Shown here: positions 15,711 to 24,354 of the stretch, one piece after another
Layout of the letters: each line of letters starts with the position of its first letter
How positions within the stretch are numbered: the first letter of the stretch is position 1
NCBI GenBank assembly: GCA_002409595.1
Contig: DHNQ01000017.1
Location: 1-38,989 of the forward strand
DNA: 38,989 nt
Source of the DNA: Dysgonomonas sp. UBA5412
GTDB taxonomy: Bacteria > Bacteroidota > Bacteroidia > Bacteroidales > Dysgonomonadaceae
Direction of reading: 5' to 3'
The notes under the pieces: model-generated
The model's database searches: none
Told to the model about the DNA's origin: nothing
Seen by the model: the letters and a program-made list of their open reading frames with translations, nothing else
Made by a program: the position numbers and the translations under genes

Positions 15711-16724
15711 ATGTTAAAGGAGACTATTATATCGGCTAAAAATATAGGAATCGGATATGCAAAAACAAAGCATAGCGATGTTACGGCTTTGTATAACGAC
15801 CTTTCATTCGATCTCTATCAGGGAGAATTAGTTTGTTTACTGGGTGCAAATGGTGCAGGAAAGTCGACCCTTTTGCGGACGATAAGTGCTTCACAACCTA
15901 CGTTGAATGGTAGTATCAGATTGCAGGATAAACTGCTGCAAGATTATTCTGAAAAGGAATTATCGCAATTACTCGGACTTGTACTAACTGATAAAACATC
16001 TGTTGGTGGATTGTTAGTGAGAGAGTTAGTCGAATTGGGGCGTTACCCATATACGGGTTTCTTCGGTCAATTGACTAAAGAGGATAAAGAAATTGTACAA
16101 AAAGCGATGCAGGATGTGGGCATAATTCATAAAGCAAATGAATATGTAGCCCAATTATCTGATGGAGAGCGTCAGAAAGCAATGATAGCTAAAGCTTTAG
16201 CTCAAGAGTGCCCGATAGTTATTCTGGACGAACCAACCGCATTTTTAGATATAGAAAGCCGCATAGAAATAATGAATCTACTTCATAATCTGGCTATTAA
16301 TCACAATAAAGCAGTATTACTATCTACACACGATATAGACATGGCCTTGCTCCTCGCCGATCGCTTATGGCTTTTATCCCTCGACAAGGGGTTGACTATC
16401 GGAGTTACTGAGGACATTATTTTATCGGATAAAATGGCTCATTTCTTCAAAGGAGACAATATCGTATTTGATAAAAATTCGGGAAACTTTTTACCCAATC
16501 GCAAAAGTGATAAAAAGGTAATTATCAAGGCAAAAGGCTATTTGTATCATTGGACTAAGAATATAATAGAAAAGCATGGTTATGCGGCAACTTTGGAAAA
16601 TGATACCGATGTATTATTTTCACTAATTGTAGAATCTCCCGATAATATAGTTGTAGAGACTAAGACTCAAAAAATGAGATTGGATAATTACGAACAGTTA
16701 GCCATTTTTTTGATAAACAACTAA
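15711..16724 (+). CDS. ABC importer ATPase with C-terminal extension
   Basis: This is the 337-residue ATPase partner of the FecCD-type permease. The nucleotide-binding domain has Walker A GANGAGKST (45-53), a Q-loop near 92, signature LSDGERQ (149-155; Asp replaces the usual Gly), Walker B ILDEPTAFLD (171-180) and H-loop His207. Related FepC/BtuD/HmuV proteins end near residue 260, but this one continues for about 75 residues (265-337: KSDKKVIIKAKGYLYHWTKNII and onward) as an alpha/beta segment without an obvious known domain. I have seen such tails on Bacteroidota members and suspect a regulatory role, which is inference. Its stop codon directly abuts the stop of the convergent rodA, with no spacer. 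Confidence 0.92.
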   Translation: MLKETIISAKNIGIGYAKTKHSDVTALYNDLSFDLYQGELVCLLGANGAGKSTLLRTISASQPTLNGSIRLQDKLLQDYSEKELSQLLGLVLTDKTSVGGLLVRELVELGRYPYTGFFGQLTKEDKEIVQKAMQDVGIIHKANEYVAQLSDGERQKAMIAKALAQECPIVILDEPTAFLDIESRIEIMNLLHNLAINHNKAVLLSTHDIDMALLLADRLWLLSLDKGLTIGVTEDIILSDKMAHFFKGDNIVFDKNSGNFLPNRKSDKKVIIKAKGYLYHWTKNIIEKHGYAATLENDTDVLFSLIVESPDNIVVETKTQKMRLDNYEQLAIFLINN

Positions 16725-18182
16725 TTATCTACGCTTTCTAGCCATATCTATACGGAGAAAGATAAACAAAAGAATAGTAAATCCCCAGAGAGACGATCCT
16801 CCGTAGCTAAAGAATGGCAATGGAATACCAATCACCGGAGTGAGTCCGATTACCATCCCGATATTGATGGCAACGTGAAAAAGAAATATGCTGGCTACAC
16901 AATATCCATACACCCGTCCAAATGTATTCTTCTGCCTTTCAGCCAAATAGATTAGCCGTAGAATGAGGGTAAGAAACAATAATAAAACTACGACTGAGCC
17001 AATGAAACCCTGTTCCTCTCCTACTGTACAGAAAATGAAGTCAGTATCTTGTTCAGGAACATATTTTAGTTTCGTTTGTGTTCCATTAAGATACCCTTTT
17101 CCTTCCAGTCCGCCTGATCCTATTGCTATCTTAGACTGATTAACGTTGTATCCTGCTCCCATCAGGTCGTCTTCCATACCCAACGTCACTTTGATACGCA
17201 TTTGCTGATGCGGTTGCATAACATCGTTGAAAATATAGTCGATAGAGCTGACGAAGAATATACTCGTGATTGCAAATACGGCTGTAAGCAGATAGGTCTT
17301 AGACCAATACTTCTTAGCCAAGAACAATAGATATACAACAAGTGCTACTAAGGCAACAAGTGCCACTATACCAAAATCAATTGGGATACCGATTAACATT
17401 CCTAAATATGATAGCCCGAAGATTACAAGCGACCCTAAGAAGATATTTCGTGCAGCAATTCCATCTTTCCGATAGCTGATTACGAGCCCGATACTAACCA
17501 ATATGACTAATATAATAGATATGAATTCTCCCATTGAGATTATGCCTATATCCGTTTCTGAATATTTGAGTCCAACAACGAAAAATACAACAGCAGAAGC
17601 ACCAAGGAATAAGATTATACCCGGAAGCCCCTCTCTGTATAACATGAGTACAAAAGCTGTATATACGAGCGCTGATCCGGTTTCTTTTTGCAAGAATATC
17701 AATAGCATAGGTACAAATATTATTCCTGCAATAGTCAGTAAGTTCTTTGGTTCTAAAAGCTTAAAATTATAGCTGTTCAAGAATCGAGCTAATGCTAATG
17801 CCACTGCAAATTTGGCAAACTCAGCCGGCTGCAACTTTATAGTATCGGTTATTACCAGCCACGATCGCGAGCCCCTCGTATCCGGGGCAATGAAGACTGT
17901 GACTAATAAGAGCAGTATGAATGCTGCATATATATAATAGGCTAATATATCGTATAGGTTACTATCCAGTTTCAGTATAATAAAACCAAGAGCCAAAGAT
18001 GTACCCATCCAGACCAATTGACTACCTGCACGGCTGGATAAGTCGAACATACTGGTGGCATGCTCATATTGATAGCTGGCTCCATAAATACTGAACCATC
18101 CTCCTAAGATAAGGATTACGTATAGGATTATAGTAAACCAGTCTATACTCTTCTTTATATTTTCATCTTCTCTCTGATACAT
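16725..18182 (-). CDS. rodA: Rod-shape protein RodA (SEDS peptidoglycan glycosyltransferase)
   Basis: RodA polymerises lipid II during side-wall elongation, together with PBP2. This 485-residue integral membrane protein shows the SEDS pattern: TRGSRSWLVITDTIKLQPAEFAKFAVALALARFL (the conserved large-loop and helix segment), LLIFLQKETGSALVY with the catalytic Asp site occupied by Glu in the QKETGSAL motif, then IAIGSGGLEGKGYLNGTQ, VPEQDTDFIFCTVGEEQGF and a terminal GIPLPFFSYGGSSLW. It is longer than E. coli RodA (370 residues) because of extra membrane segments between about 200 and 310, a usual feature of Bacteroidota RodA as I recall. It is the last gene of the operon, 20 bp after mrdA, and ends flush with the convergent ABC gene. 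Confidence 0.96.
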   Translation of the reverse strand: MYQREDENIKKSIDWFTIILYVILILGGWFSIYGASYQYEHATSMFDLSSRAGSQLVWMGTSLALGFIILKLDSNLYDILAYYIYAAFILLLLVTVFIAPDTRGSRSWLVITDTIKLQPAEFAKFAVALALARFLNSYNFKLLEPKNLLTIAGIIFVPMLLIFLQKETGSALVYTAFVLMLYREGLPGIILFLGASAVVFFVVGLKYSETDIGIISMGEFISIILVILVSIGLVISYRKDGIAARNIFLGSLVIFGLSYLGMLIGIPIDFGIVALVALVALVVYLLFLAKKYWSKTYLLTAVFAITSIFFVSSIDYIFNDVMQPHQQMRIKVTLGMEDDLMGAGYNVNQSKIAIGSGGLEGKGYLNGTQTKLKYVPEQDTDFIFCTVGEEQGFIGSVVVLLLFLTLILRLIYLAERQKNTFGRVYGYCVASIFLFHVAINIGMVIGLTPVIGIPLPFFSYGGSSLWGFTILLFIFLRIDMARKRR

Positions 18183-18202
18183 CTTTTAATATAAGACGTT
18201 CT

Positions 18203-20176
18203 TTATTCGTTATCTTTATTCTCAGGAGCAAAAGGAGTTATACTGTTTTCCTCCTGACTATCTTTAATCGGAGCTGATTGTATAAACTCGGTATTCTTAT
18301 TATTGCTTCGGCTCCAGCTAAAGAAGGATTGAGGTAGAATTGATGTATTTACAATTCTGTCTTCAATATACTTCTCATTTTCGGGAATCTCTCCTTTGAG
18401 GTATTTCTGAAGCATAAGCCTACCGATGGGAACACCGAATGTAGCTCCAAATCCGGCATTTTCCACGATTACAAATATTGCCACTTTAGGATTGTTTTTA
18501 GGTGCGAACCCCATGAATATAGAGTGGTCTTTACCGTGAGGGTTTTCTGCTGTTCCCGTTTTCCCACAGACTTCTATATCCGGCAATAAGTTTGCTCCCC
18601 TACAAGTACCTCCGGTAACAGCATTTGCCATCCCTTCCACAATAGTTTCATAATGACTTTTATTGATACCTGTCTCTTTTCTTTTGGTATATTTACTTTC
18701 CAACGGTGTATCTTGTATTTGTCTAACAACATGAGGCACATAATAATGTCCACGATTAGCTATTGTTGCTGCCAAATTAGCCACCTGCAAAGGTGTTGCT
18801 GTAACCTCTCCCTGACCTATTGCAATGGATATTACATTTGATGCATTCCAGTTTTCTCGTTTGAAGCTACGGCTGTAAAATGTACCATTAGGTATAAATC
18901 CTCTCTTTTCGGAAGGCAAGTCTACTCCTATTGGATACCCAAATCCCATATCAACCATATAGTCTCTCCAAACATTCATTGCATCCGGCGAACTCTTATA
19001 TTTTTTGCGGTTGCCAATCATTGCCGCCAATCCATAGCAGAAATAAGAATTACAAGATGTAGCAATAGCCGGCACAAGAGATAATGGTGAGCCATGTGGG
19101 TGACATTTAGGTCGTCCACCTAATGGAGGGTATCCTCCATGACATGAGAAGAGTGTATTTTCGTTAATAATATCCTCCTGCAAAAAGATCAGCCCTTGAG
19201 TCGTTTTAAATGTTGATCCGGGAGGATACATTCCTTGTATCGCTCTGTTTAGTAAAGGGGTAAGAGGATTGTTTTCTAACTCTTTATAGTTTTTCCCAAA
19301 GTCTCGTCCTAATAACATAGACGGGTCATAGGTTGGTGAAGTTACCATACACAAGACTTCTCCGGTGGATGGTTCTATCATAACTATACTACCCACTTTA
19401 TTTTGCATCAGATGTTCGCCATAAGCTTGCAAATCTATATCAATGGATAATGTAAGATCTTTTCCCGATACCGGAGCAATATCATTCTTTCCGTCTTCAT
19501 ATTTTCCTTGAATACGCCCATGTGCATCTCTTAAAAGAATTTCAGTACCCTTTTCTCCTCGCAAATATTTTTCATAAGATAGTTCTAGACCTGATTTACC
19601 TCCATAGTCTCCTCTTACATAGTAATTATCGTTTTCTATTTGCGTCTTACTTACTTCTGCAACATAGCCTAACAGTAATCCGGCATTGTGATAATTATAT
19701 TGGCGTAAAGTTCTTTTCTGAATAAAGAAGCCTTGATATTTATATAGCTTCTCTTGCAGCAATCCACTTTCCTGAGCATTCATCTGAGTCATAAAAGTTT
19801 GCAATGTATAGCTCGAATATCCCGGATTTAACCTACGGTCTTTTATATCTTTTATTCGTTTGTCAAAGAATTCTTTGTCTATCCCCAATGTTTTACAAAA
19901 ATCAAGAGTATCGAAAGGTTGTACTTCTCGAGGTATATAAACTAAATCATACGTAGGTTGATTATATACTAGTAAGCGATTTTTTCTATCAGATATAGTT
20001 CCTCTATATGGATAAAGGGTTCTGTTAAAGAAGGCATTACCGTCTGCAGAATCCTTATATTCACTTTTTATGATTTGTAAATTGAATAATTGGACTATGT
20101 AGATAAGAATTATGCCACAGGCTATACCGCCTAATACATATTTTCTTTTACTAAGATCTAAGATGTTTTTTGCCAT
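18203..20176 (-). CDS. mrdA: Penicillin-binding protein 2 (elongasome transpeptidase)
   Basis: This is a class B PBP that cross-links new peptidoglycan during rod elongation; it is inner-membrane anchored by one N-terminal helix (about 13-33) and periplasmic beyond that. It has 657 residues. The pedestal domain contains YPYRGTISDRKNRLLVYN and GGKSGLELSYEKYLRG. The transpeptidase motifs are complete: STFK (Ser321), SCN (374-376) and KTG (539-541) in VCGKTGTAENPHG. A Cys/His-rich insert, CHGGYPPLGGRPKCHPHG (345-362), lies between the first two motifs and could bind a metal. The C-terminal 45 residues are polar. It overlaps mreD by 19 bases and precedes rodA by 20 bp, which fits their joint action. 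Confidence 0.96.
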   Translation of the reverse strand: MAKNILDLSKRKYVLGGIACGIILIYIVQLFNLQIIKSEYKDSADGNAFFNRTLYPYRGTISDRKNRLLVYNQPTYDLVYIPREVQPFDTLDFCKTLGIDKEFFDKRIKDIKDRRLNPGYSSYTLQTFMTQMNAQESGLLQEKLYKYQGFFIQKRTLRQYNYHNAGLLLGYVAEVSKTQIENDNYYVRGDYGGKSGLELSYEKYLRGEKGTEILLRDAHGRIQGKYEDGKNDIAPVSGKDLTLSIDIDLQAYGEHLMQNKVGSIVMIEPSTGEVLCMVTSPTYDPSMLLGRDFGKNYKELENNPLTPLLNRAIQGMYPPGSTFKTTQGLIFLQEDIINENTLFSCHGGYPPLGGRPKCHPHGSPLSLVPAIATSCNSYFCYGLAAMIGNRKKYKSSPDAMNVWRDYMVDMGFGYPIGVDLPSEKRGFIPNGTFYSRSFKRENWNASNVISIAIGQGEVTATPLQVANLAATIANRGHYYVPHVVRQIQDTPLESKYTKRKETGINKSHYETIVEGMANAVTGGTCRGANLLPDIEVCGKTGTAENPHGKDHSIFMGFAPKNNPKVAIFVIVENAGFGATFGVPIGRLMLQKYLKGEIPENEKYIEDRIVNTSILPQSFFSWSRSNNKNTEFIQSAPIKDSQEENSITPFAPENKDNE

Positions 20177-20685
20177 GAGCTTTTCTTCTTTAAAGAGAGT
20201 CCTTCAAATGCAAAAATGAGAATACATGTGAGTACGGATGATAAGAGTATTCGGAGTAAGACAAGCTCAAGATTAAAGTATGAAAATGATTCTATGGATA
20301 TTAAAACAACGTGATGTATCAATGTCATAAAGATCATAAACTTTATGAACGCCGCACCAAGAAGATTAAAGCTTGGTGTTTGCTCATTATAATCGTCTGT
20401 CATAAAGAATAGATTCTGTATCGGATGGCATACAAATCCAATTAATGTGGTTGCTGCCGCATTAATACCGGGCGTATTGCAAAAAATATCAATTACAAAA
20501 CCAAGTAAAAATCCCAGAAAAGTGGTTAGGTTTCTATTACATCCTATGGGCAATTTGATAATAAAGTATATATATGCAAAAGGAACAGCATAATCGAATA
20601 ACGATATTCTGTTGAATACCAATACTTGTAATAGAACAAGTATGATAAACATCAATAGATATTTTATAATGTTATTTTTTAACAT
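20158..20685 (-). CDS. mreD: Rod-shape protein MreD
   Basis: This is a 175-residue integral membrane protein of the elongasome, identified mainly from position between mreC and mrdA and from its topology of about five hydrophobic helices. Visible marks are an N-terminal IILVLLQVLVFNRISLFDYAVPFAYIYFIIKLP, as in Bacteroidota MreD, and FLLGFVIDIFCNTPGINAAATTLIGF, the family's LGlllDlfs-like segment. It starts 14 bases inside mreC and ends 19 bases inside mrdA, so translation of all three is probably coupled. Confidence 0.92.
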   Translation of the reverse strand: MLKNNIIKYLLMFIILVLLQVLVFNRISLFDYAVPFAYIYFIIKLPIGCNRNLTTFLGFLLGFVIDIFCNTPGINAAATTLIGFVCHPIQNLFFMTDDYNEQTPSFNLLGAAFIKFMIFMTLIHHVVLISIESFSYFNLELVLLRILLSSVLTCILIFAFEGLSLKKKSSWQKTS

Positions 20686-21529
20686 TCTTAACCTTATTCT
20701 CTAATTCCTTTATCTCCTCGTTTGTATTGTTGATTAAGAATACATTCTTCAACGCTCCAAAGTCTGTTGATAACTTTATAGTTAAGCTATAAAAATTATC
20801 ATCAGTTTCACTTTTATATTCTTCTATTGTTCCAACCATAATCCCTTCGGGGAAAAAGTCGGAAAAACCACTTGTTATAATTGTATCCCCTTTTTCTACT
20901 TTCTCGTATTTAGGATATTCAGTCAATTTTGCATATCGGGAATCTCCTCCCTCCCAAACTAATATACCTGCCGCATTCGAATTTAATAACTTACAACTAA
21001 ATCGGCTGTGCGGATTCAATACAGGTTGGATAATGGCATAGTTGGTACTTACATCTCTGACTACTCCCACTATACCTTGTTGAGAGATTACTCCCATATC
21101 TGTCTTAACCCCGTCTGTCTTCCCCTTATTAATAATTATATAATTATCAACCATTGAGATACTGTTTTTCTCTATTCGGGCAATTATGAAATGAGGTTCA
21201 CTTCTATAACCGAGAGAATCTCTAACAAAGGCTTCTGTCTTTAGCGAATCTGCTTCTACTTGAAATAAATAGTTTTTTAATCTGTTTATTTCAGATTGCA
21301 TTTCTGCATTTTTGAGCAGTAGATCCTGATTTTCTTGATGAAGACCAAAATACGATGATATACTTCCTGATATGGCATAAACTCTTCCGGTTATTTCGGT
21401 GGAAGAGTTTAAGAATACGCTTTTTTGATATGAATTACCGCTGAATATTAAATAGAAGCAAATTATTTCCAGAAATATGAAAACAAACCATGCACTATTC
21501 TTTAATAAGAAGTTTATTAGGTTACGCAT
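20672..21529 (-). CDS. mreC: Rod-shape protein MreC
   Basis: This is a periplasmic scaffold that connects MreB to PBP2 and RodA. The 285-residue protein has a single membrane anchor (about 13-31), a coiled-coil region (about 60-100: LLLKNAEMQSEINRLKNYLFQVEAD) and the two-barrel beta domain with IINKGKTDGVKTDMGVISQQGIVGVV, then KGDTIITSGFSDFFPEGIMVGTIEE, the most conserved segment. It ends with a basic tail of EELENKVKNVKK. It lies 62 bp after mreB and overlaps mreD by 14 bases. Length is near normal. Confidence 0.96.
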   Translation of the reverse strand: MRNLINFLLKNSAWFVFIFLEIICFYLIFSGNSYQKSVFLNSSTEITGRVYAISGSISSYFGLHQENQDLLLKNAEMQSEINRLKNYLFQVEADSLKTEAFVRDSLGYRSEPHFIIARIEKNSISMVDNYIIINKGKTDGVKTDMGVISQQGIVGVVRDVSTNYAIIQPVLNPHSRFSCKLLNSNAAGILVWEGGDSRYAKLTEYPKYEKVEKGDTIITSGFSDFFPEGIMVGTIEEYKSETDDNFYSLTIKLSTDFGALKNVFLINNTNEEIKELENKVKNVKK

Positions 21530-21591
21530 AATTCACATTTCGGGATTCTATCTATTTAATATATAGTCCATAATACATCTTTAGGACATGA

Positions 21592-22617
21592 TTATCTCAT
21601 CAAGAAATTGAATTTTTCAATATTCTTCAATGCTATACCTGTGCCTTTTGCTACTGCATGGAGCGGATCGTCTGCTACAATAAAGCGAATACCAATTCTG
21701 TCCGAAAAGCGTTTGCTGAGTCCTCTCAACAAAGCTCCTCCTCCTGTAATATATATACCGTTTCGAACAATATCTGCATACAGTTCGGGTGGTGTTTGCT
21801 CTAATGCACTTAGGATCGCAGAGTCCATTTTAGATAAAGATTTATCCAAGCAATGTGCCATTTCCTGATACGAAACGGGAATATCCATCGGCAAAGATGT
21901 CATTCTGTTAGGTCCATGAACTATAAAATCTTCCGGAACCTCCTCGTCAGGCAATTCGGTAAGAGCTGCTCCTACTGCTATCTTTATATTCTCGGCAGTG
22001 CGCTCTCCTACTTTTATATTGTGTTGACGCCCCATATATTCTTGAATATCTTCAGTAAGGTCGTCTCCGGCTATCTTTATTGATTTGTTAGATACTATAC
22101 CTCCCAATGATATAACGGCAATTTCTGTTGTACCTCCACCTATATCAACGATCATGTTTCCTTCGGGTGCTTCAACATCCAGACCGATACCCAATGCTGC
22201 TGCCATAGGCTCGTATATCATATATACATCTCGTCCGCCGGCATGTTCTGCCGAGTCGCGGATAGCACGGGTTTCTACTTCTGTACTACCTGATGGTATA
22301 CAGATAACTATACGCAATGACGGAGAGAAAAGTCTACTCTTGTTATTAAACATTTTTATCAATCCGCGAATCATTTGTTCGGCGGCCGTAAAATCTGCAA
22401 TAACTCCGTCTTTCAACGGTCTTATCGTACGTATATCTTCATGGGTTTTACCATGCATTTGGCGAGCTTTCTCACCTACTGCTATAACCTTACCCGATTT
22501 TCGTTCTAATGCCACAACTGAAGGCTGATCCACAACGATCTTTCCATTGTGTATTATAATCGTATTGGCCGTACCTAGGTCAATTGCTATTTCTTGTGTA
22601 AAAGAGAATAATCCCAT
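21592..22617 (-). CDS. mreB: Actin-like rod-shape protein MreB
   Basis: This cytoplasmic actin homologue forms membrane-bound filaments that steer the elongation machinery. It has 341 residues. The nucleotide-binding motifs are complete: phosphate 1 DLGTANT (13-19), connect 1 PSGSTEVETRAIRDSAEHAG, phosphate 2 DIGGGTTEIAV and the adenosine motif GIYITGGGALLRGL near 290. The N-terminus MGLFSFTQ is a short amphipathic start as in other MreB proteins. It follows purH by 40 bp and leads the mreC-mreD-mrdA-rodA block, which strongly suggests a rod-shaped cell. Confidence 0.97.
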   Translation of the reverse strand: MGLFSFTQEIAIDLGTANTIIIHNGKIVVDQPSVVALERKSGKVIAVGEKARQMHGKTHEDIRTIRPLKDGVIADFTAAEQMIRGLIKMFNNKSRLFSPSLRIVICIPSGSTEVETRAIRDSAEHAGGRDVYMIYEPMAAALGIGLDVEAPEGNMIVDIGGGTTEIAVISLGGIVSNKSIKIAGDDLTEDIQEYMGRQHNIKVGERTAENIKIAVGAALTELPDEEVPEDFIVHGPNRMTSLPMDIPVSYQEMAHCLDKSLSKMDSAILSALEQTPPELYADIVRNGIYITGGGALLRGLSKRFSDRIGIRFIVADDPLHAVAKGTGIALKNIEKFNFLMR

Positions 22618-22657
22618 ATTCTAATTTTATTAATATACTTTCTAATTTCTTTCTAGA

Positions 22658-24181
22658 TCAATGTTTGAAATGTCGTATTCCGGTCATAACCATTGAAATA
22701 TTATGTTCGTTACAATATTCGATAGACAAGTCGTCTTTTATTGAGCCTCCGGGCTGTACAACTGCTGTAATACCTACATTTCCGGCTATTTCTACACAGT
22801 CAGGAAATGGGAAAAAGGCATCTGAAGCCATAACTGAGCCGTCTAGGTTAAATCCAAATGAATTGGCTTTCTCTATGGCTTGTTTCAAGGCATCTACACG
22901 AGATGTCTGACCTGTACCTCCTGCACACAACTGTTTGTTTTTTACCAGAATGATTGCATTCGATTTTGTATGCTTTACAAGCTTATTCGCAAATAACAAA
23001 TCTTCAAGTTCTGTTTCTTGCAATTGTCTACTTGTAACTAGTTTTAAATCGTTGGCAGTCTGCACACTTAAATCTTTATCCTGAACTAATACTCCATTCA
23101 ATAATGAGCGAAATTGTTTTGTTCCGTTTACAGATTGTTTTTGTTTCAGGATGATACGGTTTTTCTTTTGCTCTAATATTTCAAGTGCGTCTTCATCATA
23201 CTGAGGGGCAATGACAATCTCAAAAAAGATTTTATTCATCTCTTCAGCCGCAGCTTTGTCTATCTTCTTATTACTAACAATAATGCCACCGAATGCTGAT
23301 ACCGGATCGCCGGCTAAGGCATCTTTCCATGCTTCGGCTACGGTGCTGCGTGATGCTATGCCACATGCATTGTTATGTTTTAGTATAGCAACTGTGGTTT
23401 CGTCAAATTCGCTGATAAGACTAACGGCTGATTCTACATCTAAGAGGTTGTTGTATGAAATTTCTCGTCCGTGTAACTGATCGAATATTTCATTAAAGTT
23501 TCCATAGAAAAATCCTTTCTGGTGAGGGTTTTCTCCATAACGTAAAGGCATCGCATTATCTTGGGCATAACGGAAGGCTGAACCTTCGTTATTATCCATA
23601 TAATTGAAGATAGCCGTATCGTATGATGATGAAACGGAGAAAGCTTCTTTAGCAAAGAATTTCCTATCATTTATATCTGATTTTCCATCTTTAGTTTCCA
23701 ATAAATTCATCAAAGGTTGATATTGTTGTTTGGAAGCAACAATGATTACATCTTTGAAGTTTTTTGCAGCAGCTCGTATTAAAGAAATACCGCCTATATC
23801 TATTTTTTCGATAATGTCTTGTTCCGATGCTCCGGATGCAACTGTGTCTTCGAAAGGATATAAATCTACGATAACAAGATCAATCTCGTGTATATCATAG
23901 GCTTTAACTTGCTTCATATCTTCCGGTAATTCTCTGCGACACAAGATTCCTCCAAAAATTTTAGGATGTAAAGTTTTCACACGTCCGCCTAATATTGACG
24001 GATAACCGGTGGTGTCTTCAACGGCTTCACAAGGTAAGCCTAATGATTCTATAAAACTCTTCGTTCCTCCGGTAGAGATGAAACGAACTCCCAGATTATT
24101 TAACTTTTTTAAGATCTCATCCAGTCCATCTTTATGATAAACGGATACTAACGCTGTTTTAATTTTTTTTTCCGAAGACAT
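22658..24181 (-). CDS. purH: Bifunctional AICAR formyltransferase / IMP cyclohydrolase
   Basis: PurH catalyses the last two steps to IMP: formylation of AICAR by 10-formyl-tetrahydrofolate, then ring closure. The 507-residue protein has the N-terminal MGS-like cyclohydrolase domain (ALVSVYHKDGL, FISTGGTKSFI, GRVKTLHPKIFGGIL, with DLVIVDLYPFEDTV near 101-114) and the formyltransferase domain with RYGENPHQ (214-221), the catalytic Lys268-His269 in ILKHNNACGIA, DPVSAFGGIIVSN and a terminal SDAFFPFPDCVE...GGSIKDD region. It leads the operon into mreB with a 40-bp gap. A TAACTTTG -7 box is 31 bp upstream. The link of purine synthesis to the mre block is a conserved Bacteroidales gene order rather than a functional pathway. 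Confidence 0.97.
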   Translation of the reverse strand: MSSEKKIKTALVSVYHKDGLDEILKKLNNLGVRFISTGGTKSFIESLGLPCEAVEDTTGYPSILGGRVKTLHPKIFGGILCRRELPEDMKQVKAYDIHEIDLVIVDLYPFEDTVASGASEQDIIEKIDIGGISLIRAAAKNFKDVIIVASKQQYQPLMNLLETKDGKSDINDRKFFAKEAFSVSSSYDTAIFNYMDNNEGSAFRYAQDNAMPLRYGENPHQKGFFYGNFNEIFDQLHGREISYNNLLDVESAVSLISEFDETTVAILKHNNACGIASRSTVAEAWKDALAGDPVSAFGGIIVSNKKIDKAAAEEMNKIFFEIVIAPQYDEDALEILEQKKNRIILKQKQSVNGTKQFRSLLNGVLVQDKDLSVQTANDLKLVTSRQLQETELEDLLFANKLVKHTKSNAIILVKNKQLCAGGTGQTSRVDALKQAIEKANSFGFNLDGSVMASDAFFPFPDCVEIAGNVGITAVVQPGGSIKDDLSIEYCNEHNISMVMTGIRHFKH

Positions 24182-24211
24182 GATATGTTAATTATCCTAC
24201 TTTTAGGGGAA

Positions 24212-24219
24212 CAAAGTTA
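24212..24219 (-). promoter_or_regulatory. -7 promoter box of the purH-mre operon
   Basis: The coding strand reads TAACTTTG, a full TAnnTTTG match, 31 bp before the purH ATG. It is likely the promoter for six genes, since no other good box is seen before rodA. Confidence 0.5.
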
Positions 24220-24321
24220 TAAAAACTATTATTATTACAGAGCCTTTTCTACATAAATTTTCGGTAATAAAGCTTAACTGAAAATTATGTGATAATCTGC
24301 TCTTTATTTTACTTATTTTTA

Positions 24322-24329
24322 TATATTTG
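24322..24329 (+). promoter_or_regulatory. -7 promoter box of the DUF3857 gene pair
   Basis: TATATTTG is a full TAnnTTTG match lying 26 bp before the ATG at 24355. No clear -33 element. Confidence 0.45.
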
Positions 24330-24354
24330 CAAATATTCCTTAAATCTTAATTTA

